Of a stretch of 64,000 bases of DNA, positions 19,070 to 28,715 are shown one piece after another (the first letter of the stretch is position 1; each line of letters opens with the position of its first letter). Position numbers and translations under genes: made by a program. Source of the stretch: an uncultured Acetatifactor sp. (GTDB lineage: Bacteria; Bacillota; Clostridia; Lachnospirales; Lachnospiraceae); the NCBI GenBank assembly GCA_910589655.1, contig CAJUTJ010000146.1:3617-67616 (forward strand), given 5' to 3'. Under the pieces are notes generated by a model. It was not told the DNA's origin. It ran no database searches and was given only the letters and a program-made list of their open reading frames with translations.

Positions 19070-19200
19070 GCTGCCGTTTACTCGGCGGCCGGAGGCAGGC
19101 TTTCGAAACGGGCTTTATGCAATGACCGGCCTCAGGCAGACATGCGCGAAACCGCTGTTTTGCGGTTTCTGTGCATGTGTTACTAAACAGTAACAACTGT
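19070..19200 (+). repeat. Element B copy 2 (diverged, partial)
   Basis: Contains the family core CAGACATGCGCGAAA with stem GAAACCGC/GCGGTTTC, TGTGCATG and AACAGTAAC. The corresponding stem in copies 3 and 4 is GAAATCGC/GCGATTTC, so paired bases have changed together. The left end is not clear. Confidence 0.6.
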
Positions 19201-19294
19201 TGCCGAAAATCAATCAACTGTCCTTTACTTTTTTGACATAATTTGATAAGCTGTCTGTATATGAAATAGTAAAAGGGTGGAGGCAGAGTGGTAC

Positions 19295-21088
19295 GTGAGT
19301 GAATTGAATGTTTATACATCGATATATCCGGCAGCAAAATTTACATTTTCGTTGACCCTGACCTTACAAGAGGCCAACAGTGCAATGTTTCGCTTTTTAG
19401 GTGAGCGTCAGTATTCCTCCCTATACAAGATTGTCAGGGAAGAGGATTTGGAGCGTCTGCAGAACGCCGTGGAGAAATGCAAAAATCTGTCTTCCGGAGA
19501 AGAAATTAACGAATGCATACAAATGCAGAATCAACAGGGAGAGTACGAAAAGTATATTGTGATTCTGCAGAAATACCAAGACATAGATTATGTATATCTG
19601 GAGCTTCGCAATGTCAGCAGCGATGAGAGGGAAATCAAGGAACTCAAAAGAAGGCTGACGATTTTCGAGGACTATCTGACTCTCAACGGGAAGGCATATT
19701 TTATCTATTTTCCCGAGGAGGACAGATTTCACCTGTTCTGGATGGACTACAGCCAGATGGTGGATATCTGTAACCAGCCCCTTTCGGAGTGGCGCCGCCG
19801 GATGAAGGAGAAGGAATATGTGGCGGACAAGGATATAGCGGTTTTTGAGAGCTTCTGCGACGCTTTAACCAAGGCAAACAGCGAACAGTCCTTCGTCTTT
19901 TCCGGTAAGATTCTTTCATACGGCGATAATATGGACGGATATAAGGTGCAGATGATTCCCAGAATATATCAGGACAAGAAGCTGGTGCTGGGAGTCTGGG
20001 CGGTGGTCAATGTCAGAACCAACGAAGAAGCCGGCGACTATCTGGAAGGAACTTTTGTAGACGCGCTGACGAAGACATTAAACAAAAAGTCCATCACGGA
20101 ATACGCCTTTAAAAATGTAAAACCCGGGAATCAGACGGCGGTCATTATTGTGGATCTTGACTATTTTAAAAATGTCAATGATACATACGGACATCTGTTC
20201 GGTGATCAGGTCATCAAGGCATCCTCGGACGTGATGAAAAGCGTGGTGGGAAGCAGCGGTATGGTAGGGCGCATCGGCGGGGACGAGTTCCTGATTATTC
20301 TGAAGGATTATGGGGATGAGCCCGGTTTGAGAAGCTATTTGAGGAGTATCAAAGCCAATATTAATATGCTGTTTCCGGAGCGGGTGGGAGAAAACAGGCT
20401 CTCCTGTTCCATCGGCGCTTCCCAGTGCGGCGTGGATTCCAATGATTATAACGAACTGTTCCGCATAGCGGATAAGGCGCTGTATATAGCCAAGCAAAAG
20501 GGCAGAAACCGCTTTGTCCTCTATGATGTGCGCAAGCACGGGCAGTTCCACATGACCGACGAATCCACCGATATGACCGAGATCCGCGACAGCTTTTATT
20601 CCGAAAAGGATTTAAGCGAATTGAATAAGCTTCTGGCGGAAATGGTCTTAAAGGGGAGCGGGTGCCTTCCGGAGATTTTGGAACAGCTGGCGCATACAAT
20701 GATGATTGACAGAATCCTTATTTTCTGGGGAAAAGACCGGAAAGCAGCTGCCCATTATCCGGCGGAGGATGTGTGGGACGCGGATGCACGGCAGGTTTTT
20801 GAGGACGAAAATTATCTCAGCCTCTTCAAAGACGATCTGATGATCTGTACCAACACCAATTATATGGAATATTCCCAGAGCCGTGTTTACAGCATATTAC
20901 AGAAACGGAAGGTGCTGAGTTATATGCAGTTTCTGCTCCGGGACGGGGAGGGGAATCTATGCGGCATGGTGTCTCTGGAGGCATGTAAGAACCGGAATTC
21001 TTTCCCTAAGCTGGCTGTGCAGCTGTTCGGAAATATGTGCCGGATCGTAAATGCCGTTTTGATTCGGGAATTAGCTCTTGACAAGTGA
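19295..21088 (+). CDS. Diguanylate cyclase (GGDEF) with PAS- and GAF-like regions
   Basis: About 597 residues if the GTG at 19295 is used; GGTGGAGG lies 11 bases upstream. A GTG at 19277 is an alternative. N-terminal sensory regions (about 1-230, PAS-like), GGDEF domain about 250-420 with an intact RIGGDEF active site near 325-331 and DALTKTLNK entry helix, then a C-terminal GAF-like region (about 445-595). It makes c-di-GMP from GTP. No transmembrane helix, so the signal is cytoplasmic. Confidence 0.88.
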   Translation: MSELNVYTSIYPAAKFTFSLTLTLQEANSAMFRFLGERQYSSLYKIVREEDLERLQNAVEKCKNLSSGEEINECIQMQNQQGEYEKYIVILQKYQDIDYVYLELRNVSSDEREIKELKRRLTIFEDYLTLNGKAYFIYFPEEDRFHLFWMDYSQMVDICNQPLSEWRRRMKEKEYVADKDIAVFESFCDALTKANSEQSFVFSGKILSYGDNMDGYKVQMIPRIYQDKKLVLGVWAVVNVRTNEEAGDYLEGTFVDALTKTLNKKSITEYAFKNVKPGNQTAVIIVDLDYFKNVNDTYGHLFGDQVIKASSDVMKSVVGSSGMVGRIGGDEFLIILKDYGDEPGLRSYLRSIKANINMLFPERVGENRLSCSIGASQCGVDSNDYNELFRIADKALYIAKQKGRNRFVLYDVRKHGQFHMTDESTDMTEIRDSFYSEKDLSELNKLLAEMVLKGSGCLPEILEQLAHTMMIDRILIFWGKDRKAAAHYPAEDVWDADARQVFEDENYLSLFKDDLMICTNTNYMEYSQSRVYSILQKRKVLSYMQFLLRDGEGNLCGMVSLEACKNRNSFPKLAVQLFGNMCRIVNAVLIRELALDK

Positions 21089-21107
21089 AAATTTTAGAGA
21101 CTATAAT
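21078..21107 (+). promoter_or_regulatory. Sigma-A promoter for the ileS leader
   Basis: TTGACA, 18 bases, TATAAT; both boxes are perfect. It overlaps the end of the GGDEF gene and sits about 30 bases before T-box stem I. Confidence 0.75.
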
Positions 21108-21137
21108 ACAATTTATATAAATATAAAAATCAGGAAA

Positions 21138-21421
21138 TGCGAAGACGAAGAGAGTAGTTTTATCCGGAAAGACAAAGCGAACCGGTGGCGGTGTGAGACC
21201 GGTGCGAGTAGGGATATTATGAAGATCACTTCCGAGCAGTCAGGACAAAAGGAACGGCTTGGCTAAGTACCGGTAGTTCTGGACGAAGTTCCCGCGTTAA
21301 GGGATACCATATAACTTCCGGCATGAGTGTTCCTGCGGCGGATATCGGGCGGAAGCGTATGATGTAACAGGTGGTAGCGATGTGATAACCCTCGCCCTTT
21401 TACAAGGGCGGGGGTTTTTTG
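21138..21421 (+). promoter_or_regulatory. T-box riboswitch for isoleucine
   Basis: Starts with GAAGACGAAGAGAGTAG, a typical stem I opening. The specifier loop reads GAAGATCAC with ATC (Ile) at 21225-21227. The T-box sequence AGGTGGTAGCGA is at 21369-21380. It ends in a terminator (21389-21420: CCCTCGCCC/GGGCGGGGG arms, TTTTTT). Uncharged tRNA-Ile would stabilise the antiterminator and switch on ileS. Confidence 0.93.
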
Positions 21422-21468
21422 AATCCGGTGAAGACAGTACAACAAACGGAAAGGAAGGAAGGGAGAAA

Positions 21469-24400
21469 ATGTACAAACAGGTTGACAGTAATTTGAATTT
21501 TGTGGAGAGGGAGAAAGGAATTGAAAAATTCTGGGCGGATAATGGGATTTTTCAAAAGAGTATCGACAGCCGCAAGGACGGGCCGACGTATACCTTTTAC
21601 GACGGACCGCCTACCGCAAACGGAATGCCCCATATCGGTCATGTGGAAACCCGCGCATTTAAGGATATGATTCCCAGATACCGCACCATGAAAGGCTGCA
21701 TGGTTCCCAGAAAGGCCGGATGGGATACCCACGGTCTGCCCGTGGAGCTGGAAGTGGAGAAACTGTTGGGGCTGGACGGAAAAGAACAGGTGGAAGAGTA
21801 TGGCCTTGCTCCTTTTATTGATAAATGTAAGGAAAGCGTCTGGAAATATAAGGGAATGTGGGAAGATTTTTCCGACATTGTAGGCTTCTGGGCAGACATG
21901 GACGATCCTTATGTTACCTATGACGATAATTTTATCGAGTCCGAGTGGTGGGCGCTTAAGACCATTTGGGACAAAAAGCTGCTTTATAAGGGATTTAAGA
22001 TTGTTCCTTACTGTCCCCGCTGCGGAACTCCCCTGTCCAGCCATGAGGTGGCACAGGGGTATAAGGCGGTGAAGGAGCGCTCCGCCATTGTCCGTTTCCG
22101 GTGTGTGGGAGAGGACGCTTATTTTCTGGCATGGACGACCACCCCTTGGACGCTGCCGTCCAATGTGGCTCTATGTGTGAACCCGGAAGAGACATACTGC
22201 AAAGTGAAAGCCGCCGACGGCAAGACATACTATATGGCTCAGGCGCTTTTGGATACCGTTTTAGGCGGGCTGGCGGAAGAGGGAAAGGCGGCCTATGAAG
22301 TATTGGAGACTTACAAAGGCTCCCAGCTGGAGTATAAGGAATACGAGCCCCTGTTTACCTGTGCGGGAGAAGCGGCGAAAAAGCAGAAGAAGAAAGCCCA
22401 TTACGTAACCTGCGACACTTATGTCACAATGTCAGACGGTACGGGTATCGTACACATTGCGCCTGCTTTCGGTGAGGACGACGCCAGTGTGGGCAGGAAA
22501 TATGAGCTTCCCTTTGTCCAGTTTGTTGACGGCAAGGGCAATATGACGGAGGAGACACCTTACGGGGGCAGGTTTGTGAAGGATGCGGATCCCCAGATCC
22601 TGAAAGATTTGGAGGCGTCAGGGAAATTATTTGATGCGCCCAAGTTCGAGCATGACTATCCCTTCTGCTGGAGATGTGCTACGCCTTTACTGTATTATGC
22701 GAGAGAGTCATGGTTCATTAAGATGACCGCGGTGAAGGATGATCTGGTGCGGAACAACAATACCATCAATTGGATTCCCCAGTCCATCGGGGAAGGGCGT
22801 TTTGGCAACTGGCTGGAAAACATTCAGGACTGGGCGGTTTCCCGTAACCGCTATTGGGGGACTCCGTTAAATATTTGGGAGTGTGAGTGCGGCCATATGC
22901 ATTCCGTGGGGAGCCGTGAAGAGCTGTACCGGCTCAGCGGCAATGAGGAAGCCAAGACGGTGGAGCTTCACAGACCTTATATTGACGCCATCACAATCCC
23001 CTGCCCCGAGTGCGGCAAGACAATGAAGCGTGTGCCCGAAGTAATCGACTGCTGGTTTGACTCCGGCGCCATGCCTTTTGCACAGCACCATTATCCCTTT
23101 GAAAATAAAGAACTGTTCGAGCAGCAGTTCCCGGCGCAGTTTATCTCGGAGGCAGTGGATCAGACCAGAGGATGGTTCTATTCCCTGCTTGCGGAATCCA
23201 CGCTGCTGTTTAATAAAGCACCCTATGAAAATGTAATCGTCATGGGGCTGGTTCTGGACGAGGACGGTCAGAAGATGAGCAAATCCAAGGGGAATGCAAT
23301 CGATCCCTTTGAGGCTCTAAAGACCTACGGAGCGGATGCCATCCGATGGTATTTTTACACCAGCGCGGCTCCCTGGCTGCCTAAGCGGTTTTCCGGCAAG
23401 GCGGTTATGGAAGGACAGAGAAAGTTTATGGGAACCCTTTGGAATACCTATGCTTTCTTCATCCTGTATGCCAACATTGACGGATTTGACCCCACGAAAT
23501 ATGAGCTGGAGTACGATAAACTGCCCGTTATGGACAAATGGCTGCTGTCCCGTCTGAACACCGTGGTCGGGGAGGTGGATAATAACCTTGACAATTACCG
23601 CATTCCCGAAGCAGGGAAAGCGCTTCAGGACTTTGTCGATGAGATGAGCAACTGGTATGTCCGCCGCAGTCGTGAGCGTTTCTGGGCAAAGGGAATGGAA
23701 CAGGATAAAATTAATGCTTATATGACACTATACACTGCTCTGGTGACCATCTGCAAGGCGGCGGCGCCCATGGTTCCTTTTATGACGGAAGAGATTTACC
23801 AGAACATGGTGCGCAGCGTGGATGCATCCGCGCCGGAGAGCATTCATCTGTGCGATTTCCCTGCGGCGGAAGAGAAGTATATCGACCGGAAATTGGAGGA
23901 TGCCATGGGGGATGTGCTGGATGCGGTTGCCATGGGACGTGCCTGCCGCAACGATGCCGTCATCAAGAACCGCCAGCCTTTGAGTCGCATGTATATCAAG
24001 GCCGACTTTACGCTGGAAGAGTTCTATACGGATATTATCAAGGAAGAGCTGAATGTCAGGGAAGTGGTATTTGCGGAGGACGTGAGAGACTTTACCACTT
24101 ATACCTTTAAGCCTCAGCTCCGCACGGTAGGGCCTAAATACGGGAAGCAGCTGGGCGGCATCCGGAAGGCACTGGCGGATTTGGACGGAAATGCGGCTAT
24201 GGATGAATTGAATGCGAATGAGAAGCTGGTTTTCGAAGTGGACGGTGTGACGGTGGAGCTGTCCAAGGAGGATCTGCTTATCGATATGGCGCAGAAGGAA
24301 GGCTATGTATCTCAGGAGGATAACAAGCTGACCGTGGTTCTGGATACCAATCTCACCCAAGAGCTGATTGAGGAAGGGTTCGTCTACGAGCTCATCAGCA

Positions 24401-24621
24401 AGATCCAGACTATGCGTAAGGATGCCGGCTTTGAGGTCATGGATCATATCCGTGTGTCCCTGAACGGAAACGAAATGCTCTGGGCGCTGGCACAGAAGAA
24501 CGATCCGGTGATCTCGGGCAAGGTTCTGGCGGAGGAACTGACCTGCGGAGCGGCGTACTCCGTCTCAAAAGAATGGAATGTAAACGGTGAGACCGTTACC
24601 ATTGCTATAGAAAAGGTTTGA
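21469..24621 (+). CDS. ileS: Isoleucyl-tRNA synthetase
   Basis: 1050 residues from the ATG at 21469 after GGAAGGGAG; the frame runs back into the T-box terminator without a start site. Class I motifs HIGH (55-58) and KMSKS (near 602-606); CP1 editing domain between; WDTHGLP and CWFDSGAMPF segments as in IleRS. The length and lack of an obvious C-terminal zinc knuckle suggest the longer eukaryote-like IleRS2 type, which is an inference. It charges tRNA-Ile; controlled by the T-box just upstream. Confidence 0.97.
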   Translation: MYKQVDSNLNFVEREKGIEKFWADNGIFQKSIDSRKDGPTYTFYDGPPTANGMPHIGHVETRAFKDMIPRYRTMKGCMVPRKAGWDTHGLPVELEVEKLLGLDGKEQVEEYGLAPFIDKCKESVWKYKGMWEDFSDIVGFWADMDDPYVTYDDNFIESEWWALKTIWDKKLLYKGFKIVPYCPRCGTPLSSHEVAQGYKAVKERSAIVRFRCVGEDAYFLAWTTTPWTLPSNVALCVNPEETYCKVKAADGKTYYMAQALLDTVLGGLAEEGKAAYEVLETYKGSQLEYKEYEPLFTCAGEAAKKQKKKAHYVTCDTYVTMSDGTGIVHIAPAFGEDDASVGRKYELPFVQFVDGKGNMTEETPYGGRFVKDADPQILKDLEASGKLFDAPKFEHDYPFCWRCATPLLYYARESWFIKMTAVKDDLVRNNNTINWIPQSIGEGRFGNWLENIQDWAVSRNRYWGTPLNIWECECGHMHSVGSREELYRLSGNEEAKTVELHRPYIDAITIPCPECGKTMKRVPEVIDCWFDSGAMPFAQHHYPFENKELFEQQFPAQFISEAVDQTRGWFYSLLAESTLLFNKAPYENVIVMGLVLDEDGQKMSKSKGNAIDPFEALKTYGADAIRWYFYTSAAPWLPKRFSGKAVMEGQRKFMGTLWNTYAFFILYANIDGFDPTKYELEYDKLPVMDKWLLSRLNTVVGEVDNNLDNYRIPEAGKALQDFVDEMSNWYVRRSRERFWAKGMEQDKINAYMTLYTALVTICKAAAPMVPFMTEEIYQNMVRSVDASAPESIHLCDFPAAEEKYIDRKLEDAMGDVLDAVAMGRACRNDAVIKNRQPLSRMYIKADFTLEEFYTDIIKEELNVREVVFAEDVRDFTTYTFKPQLRTVGPKYGKQLGGIRKALADLDGNAAMDELNANEKLVFEVDGVTVELSKEDLLIDMAQKEGYVSQEDNKLTVVLDTNLTQELIEEGFVYELISKIQTMRKDAGFEVMDHIRVSLNGNEMLWALAQKNDPVISGKVLAEELTCGAAYSVSKEWNVNGETVTIAIEKV

Positions 24622-24741
24622 AAAACTTCCATTTTCTGTTATAATAAAAAAATGAAGCTGTATTAAGGCTGTGTCCGAAGGTCACATTTTCAGCCTTCGG
24701 GCAGAAGCCTGAGACGGGGAAAAGGAGATAAGGAAGACAAA

Positions 24742-27288
24742 ATGAAGAATACATTTGTAAAAAAGAATTCTGCGGTTTCCGCCGGAGAAAGCAAAGAAAT
24801 CAAACAAGTCGGCGAGATCTCGGAAAGCAAAGAGAATAAAGAAAGCAAATTAAAATTCAACAAGGATTTGTTCAAGAGAAGCGTGGAGTATAATGTCAGG
24901 ACGCTTTACCGCAAGGATATGTCCGAGGCTACGCCCCAGCAGGTATTTCAGGCGGCTTCTCTGGCAATCAAGGATCAGATTATAGAAAATTGGATCAAGA
25001 CCCAGAAGGCATATGATAAGGAAGATCCCAAGATGGTGTACTATATGTCCATGGAATTTTTGATGGGCCGTGCTTTGGGGAACAATATTATTAACCTTCA
25101 GGCTTCCAAGCCGGTGAAAGAGGCGTTGGATGAACTTGGGTTCGACCTGAATCTGGTGGAGGATCAGGAGCCTGACGCAGCGCTGGGCAACGGAGGCTTG
25201 GGACGTCTGGCTGCCTGCTTCATGGACTCGCTGGCAACTCTGGGGTATCCCGCATACGGCTGTGGCATCCGCTACCGTTACGGTATGTTTAAGCAGGAAA
25301 TCCGTGACGGCTATCAGGTGGAGGTGCCGGATAATTGGCTTGCGGACGGGAATCCTTTTGAACTCCGCCGCCCCGAATATGCGAAGGTGGTAAAGTTTGG
25401 CGGCTATGTAACCATGCAGAATGACGAGAACGGAAGAGTGAATTTCGTTCAGGAGAACTATCAGGCTGTGAGAGCCATTCCCTTCGACCTTCCTGTTGTG
25501 GGCTACGGAAACGGCATTGTAAATACTCTGCGTATCTGGGATGCGGAGCCCATGGACGGTTTCCGTCTGGACTCCTTTGATCAGGGGGATTACCGCAAGG
25601 CGGTAGAGCAGGAGAATCTGGCCAGAAATATTGTGGAGGTTCTCTATCCCAACGACAACCACTATGCAGGCAAGGAGCTTCGTCTGAAACAGCAGTATTT
25701 CTTTATTTCCGCATCCGTTCAGGAGGCAGTTCAGAAGTACATGAGAAAGCACGACGATATCCACAAGTTTTATGAGAAAGTAACCTTCCAGCTGAACGAT
25801 ACCCATCCCACCGTGGCAGTGCCCGAACTGATGAGAATCTTGCTGGATGAGTATTACCTGACTTGGGATGAGGCATGGGAGATTACCACCAAGACCTGTG
25901 CTTACACGAATCATACCATTATGGCGGAGGCGCTGGAAAAGTGGCCCATTGACCTGTTCTCCAGACTGCTTCCCAGAATTTATCAGATCGTGGAGGAAAT
26001 CAACCGCAGATTTGTCCGTCAGATCGAGGAAAAATACAGAAATGTCTATGGAGTGGATATACAGGAGAAAGTTCGTAAGATGGCGATTCTGTATGACGGA
26101 CAGGTGAAGATGGCTCATATGGCCATTGCTGCCGGATATTCCGTAAACGGTGTGGCACAGCTCCACACGGAAATCTTAAAGAAGGAAGAATTGAAAGACT
26201 TCTATGAGATGTTCCCGGATCGCTTTAACAATAAGACCAACGGCATTACTCAGAGACGTTTCCTGCTTCACGGAAATCCCTTGCTGGCCGACTGGGTTAC
26301 TTCCAAGGCGGGGGACGGATGGATCACCGACCTTCCTCAGATCAGCAAGATTAAGTCCTTGGCAGAGGATAAGAAGGCTCAGAAGGAGTTTATGGAGATT
26401 AAATATCAGAATAAACTGCGTCTGGCGCAATATATCAAGGAACATAACGGTATTGAAGTGGATCCCAAATCCATTTTTGACGTTCAGGTGAAGCGGCTTC
26501 ATGAGTATAAGAGGCAGCTTCTGAATATATTACATGTGATGTATCTGTACAACCAGTTAAAAGCCGACCCTTCCATGAAGTTCTATCCCAGAACCTTCAT
26601 CTTCGGCGCCAAGGCGGCGGCGGGCTACAAGACCGCAAAGCTTACCATTAAGCTGATCAATGCGGTGGCGGACGTGGTCAACAATGACAAGTCCATAGGG
26701 GGCAAGCTGAAGGTTGTGTTTATCGAGAATTATAATGTTTCCAACGCAGAGATTATCTTTGCGGCAGCGGATGTTTCCGAGCAGATTTCCACCGCCAGCA
26801 AGGAGGCTTCCGGCACCGGTAATATGAAATTTATGTTAAACGGCGCGCTGACTCTGGGCACAATGGACGGTGCAAACGTGGAGATCGTGGAGGAAGTAGG
26901 CCAAGAGCATGCATTTATTTTCGGTATGTCCTCCGACGAGGTGATCAACTACGAGAATAACGGCGGCTACTACCCCATTGAGATCTTTAACAATGACGCG
27001 GATATCAAGAAGGTGCTGACACAGCTTATCGACGGGACATATTCCGAGAATAAGGAATTGTTTAAGCCCTTGTATGATACCTTGTTAAATAAAGATACTT
27101 ACTTTATTTTGAAGGATTTCAGATCTTATGCGGAAGCCCAGAAAAAGGTGGAGGCAGCTTACAGAAATACGGAAGAATGGGCAAAGAGCGCTATTTTGAA
27201 TGTGGCATGTTCCGGTAAGTTCACTTCCGACAGAACGATCCAGCAGTATGTGGATGAGATCTGGCATCTGGATAAGGTGGAATTATAA
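24742..27288 (+). CDS. glgP: Glycogen/starch alpha-glucan phosphorylase
   Basis: 848 residues, typical length. GT35 signature EASGTGNMKFMLNGALT with the PLP lysine at about 696; ALGNGGLGRLAACFMDS near 150 and KRLHEYKRQ near 585 are also family marks. It releases glucose 1-phosphate from glycogen. The first 35 residues are a charged Lys/Glu/Ser extension before the conserved core. Ribosome site AAGGAGATAAGGAAG. A monocistronic gene by spacing. Confidence 0.96.
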   Translation: MKNTFVKKNSAVSAGESKEIKQVGEISESKENKESKLKFNKDLFKRSVEYNVRTLYRKDMSEATPQQVFQAASLAIKDQIIENWIKTQKAYDKEDPKMVYYMSMEFLMGRALGNNIINLQASKPVKEALDELGFDLNLVEDQEPDAALGNGGLGRLAACFMDSLATLGYPAYGCGIRYRYGMFKQEIRDGYQVEVPDNWLADGNPFELRRPEYAKVVKFGGYVTMQNDENGRVNFVQENYQAVRAIPFDLPVVGYGNGIVNTLRIWDAEPMDGFRLDSFDQGDYRKAVEQENLARNIVEVLYPNDNHYAGKELRLKQQYFFISASVQEAVQKYMRKHDDIHKFYEKVTFQLNDTHPTVAVPELMRILLDEYYLTWDEAWEITTKTCAYTNHTIMAEALEKWPIDLFSRLLPRIYQIVEEINRRFVRQIEEKYRNVYGVDIQEKVRKMAILYDGQVKMAHMAIAAGYSVNGVAQLHTEILKKEELKDFYEMFPDRFNNKTNGITQRRFLLHGNPLLADWVTSKAGDGWITDLPQISKIKSLAEDKKAQKEFMEIKYQNKLRLAQYIKEHNGIEVDPKSIFDVQVKRLHEYKRQLLNILHVMYLYNQLKADPSMKFYPRTFIFGAKAAAGYKTAKLTIKLINAVADVVNNDKSIGGKLKVVFIENYNVSNAEIIFAAADVSEQISTASKEASGTGNMKFMLNGALTLGTMDGANVEIVEEVGQEHAFIFGMSSDEVINYENNGGYYPIEIFNNDADIKKVLTQLIDGTYSENKELFKPLYDTLLNKDTYFILKDFRSYAEAQKKVEAAYRNTEEWAKSAILNVACSGKFTSDRTIQQYVDEIWHLDKVEL

Positions 27289-27318
27289 ATTAGAAATCAG
27301 AAAAATGAAGGGATTTGC

Positions 27319-28263
27319 ATGAATCGACGGTTAAAATGTGCAGGATTCCTTGTGTGTGCGGCCGCCTTAGCGTTATGCTTGGGCGGCTGCGGCCATAGGG
27401 AAGTACCTTGGGAAAAGCAAGTTACGGAAGAAACGGTGTATGTGAAAGGGGTGGAGAGGGAATATACTCTTTTATTCCTGACAGACAGCCATGTGGTGAT
27501 TCCGGATGACGGGGCGTCACAGCAGGAACAGCAATATGCGCAGGAGAGACAGGGGATGTTCCGAAACAAGGAAGGCGTTCTCTCTGCGGAACAGTTTCCG
27601 GAGTGGATTCAATATGCCAATGAAATGAAGGTGGATGCGGTATTGCTGGGCGGGGATATCATAGATTCGCCCTCCGACGCAAATGTGGAGTGGCTTCAGG
27701 AACAGTTGTCGCAGCTGGAAATGCCCTATTTGTATGTGCCCGGAAATCATGACTGGACTTATCCGTGGGAATATATGTCGGATTACGGAATAGAAAATTA
27801 TCTGCCCAAGCTGGCGCCGATGATGCAAGGGAACACGGCTATACAATCTATGGAAATAGGGGAATTGCTTTTGGTGGGCGTGGATAACAGTAGAAGTCAG
27901 GTGCTCCCGGAAGCCATTTCCCGATATGAGGAGCTGCTCGCATTGGAGAAGCCGGTTATTCTGGTAAACCATGTGCCCTATGCCGCGGAAACATTGCTGC
28001 CCAAGGCATGGGAGGCATGGGGTAGTCCTACGGTGTTGGGGGGGGGAGATGACAGAGCGATCTGGCCCAATGACACTTCCCTCTATTTTATGGAATTGAC
28101 TATGGCGGCGGACAGTCCGGTAGAGCTGGTTCTTGCCGGTCATGTGCATCTTTATGATAGTGGTGTCATAGACACGGATTTACAGCTGCGCCAGATTGTA
28201 GGAGGTGCGGCCTATGAGGGACGGGCAGTGCTGATAAAGGTAACGGGCCGGAGCAGTGAATAG
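27319..28263 (+). CDS. Metallophosphoesterase lipoprotein
   Basis: 314 residues. Lipobox LGGC at about 21-24 after a hydrophobic signal, so it should be lipid-anchored outside the cell. Calcineurin-like metal motifs in order: DSH, GGDIID, GNHDW, NHVP, GHVHLY. These bind two metals and hydrolyse phosphoesters; the substrate is unknown. It follows glgP by 30 bases and may be cotranscribed. A strong terminator follows. Confidence 0.88.
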   Translation: MNRRLKCAGFLVCAAALALCLGGCGHREVPWEKQVTEETVYVKGVEREYTLLFLTDSHVVIPDDGASQQEQQYAQERQGMFRNKEGVLSAEQFPEWIQYANEMKVDAVLLGGDIIDSPSDANVEWLQEQLSQLEMPYLYVPGNHDWTYPWEYMSDYGIENYLPKLAPMMQGNTAIQSMEIGELLLVGVDNSRSQVLPEAISRYEELLALEKPVILVNHVPYAAETLLPKAWEAWGSPTVLGGGDDRAIWPNDTSLYFMELTMAADSPVELVLAGHVHLYDSGVIDTDLQLRQIVGGAAYEGRAVLIKVTGRSSE

Positions 28264-28326
28264 TGTAATCTGAAGGATTGCTGTGAAGATACACACAAAT
28301 CTGCAAGGACAACGTGCATGGCGTAC

Positions 28327-28374
28327 AAAAAAGGTGCAAAGTCTTTATTGGATTTTAAGACTTTACACCTTTTT
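28327..28374 (+). terminator. Strong terminator after phosphoesterase gene
   Basis: Near-perfect stem AAAAAGGTG.AAAGTCTT paired with AAGACTTT.CACCTTTTT, A-rich on one side and T-rich on the other, so it can stop transcription both ways. Confidence 0.85.
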
Positions 28375-28444
28375 GATTTGTATAACGGGGAAAGACGGGC
28401 AGCCCCATTAATAGGAAAAGGAGCCGGGCGGCAGATTTTAGGCA

Positions 28445-28473
28445 TTGCATAAACAGGCATTTTCTTTTATAAT
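28445..28473 (+). promoter_or_regulatory. Sigma-A promoter of the aconitase-family gene
   Basis: TTGCAT, 17 bases, TATAAT. Transcription would start near 28480, giving a leader of about 235 bases that contains element C. The rest of the 28264-28715 gap holds the terminator upstream and nothing else recognisable. Confidence 0.7.
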
Positions 28474-28570
28474 AATTACTTAGTGGAAAACGGAAGCCGG
28501 ATACATAAGGCTTTGAAAATCAGACAATCATCATTGACAGGAAATATGAAATAACGGCCTTGGAACGAAA

Positions 28571-28710
28571 GAGAAGAGACGGAACTGGACAACAGTCTCG
28601 GAACGTATGCCCCCGGAAGGAGTTTACGGCTGCGTCCTGTGCAGACGGAAAATCCTTCCCTGAAAATGGGGGCAGGAGAGAAGAGACGGAACTGGAATAG
28701 GAATAGGAGG
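28571..28710 (+). ncRNA. Element C copy 1: structured leader of the aconitase-family gene
   Basis: Two direct copies of GAGACGGAACTGGA (from 28576 and 28683) flank a hairpin. GAGAC 28576-28580 can pair with GTCTC 28595-28599. Outer helix GCCCCC 28609-28614 with GGGGGC 28668-28673; next GGAAGGAGTTT 28615-28625 with AAAATCCTTCC 28649-28659. The second direct copy also contains GAGAC, so it could compete for GTCTC, and it runs into the ribosome site AGGAGG. The matching element before asnS keeps every helix with different bases. Confidence 0.7.
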
Positions 28711-28715
28711 ATAAT

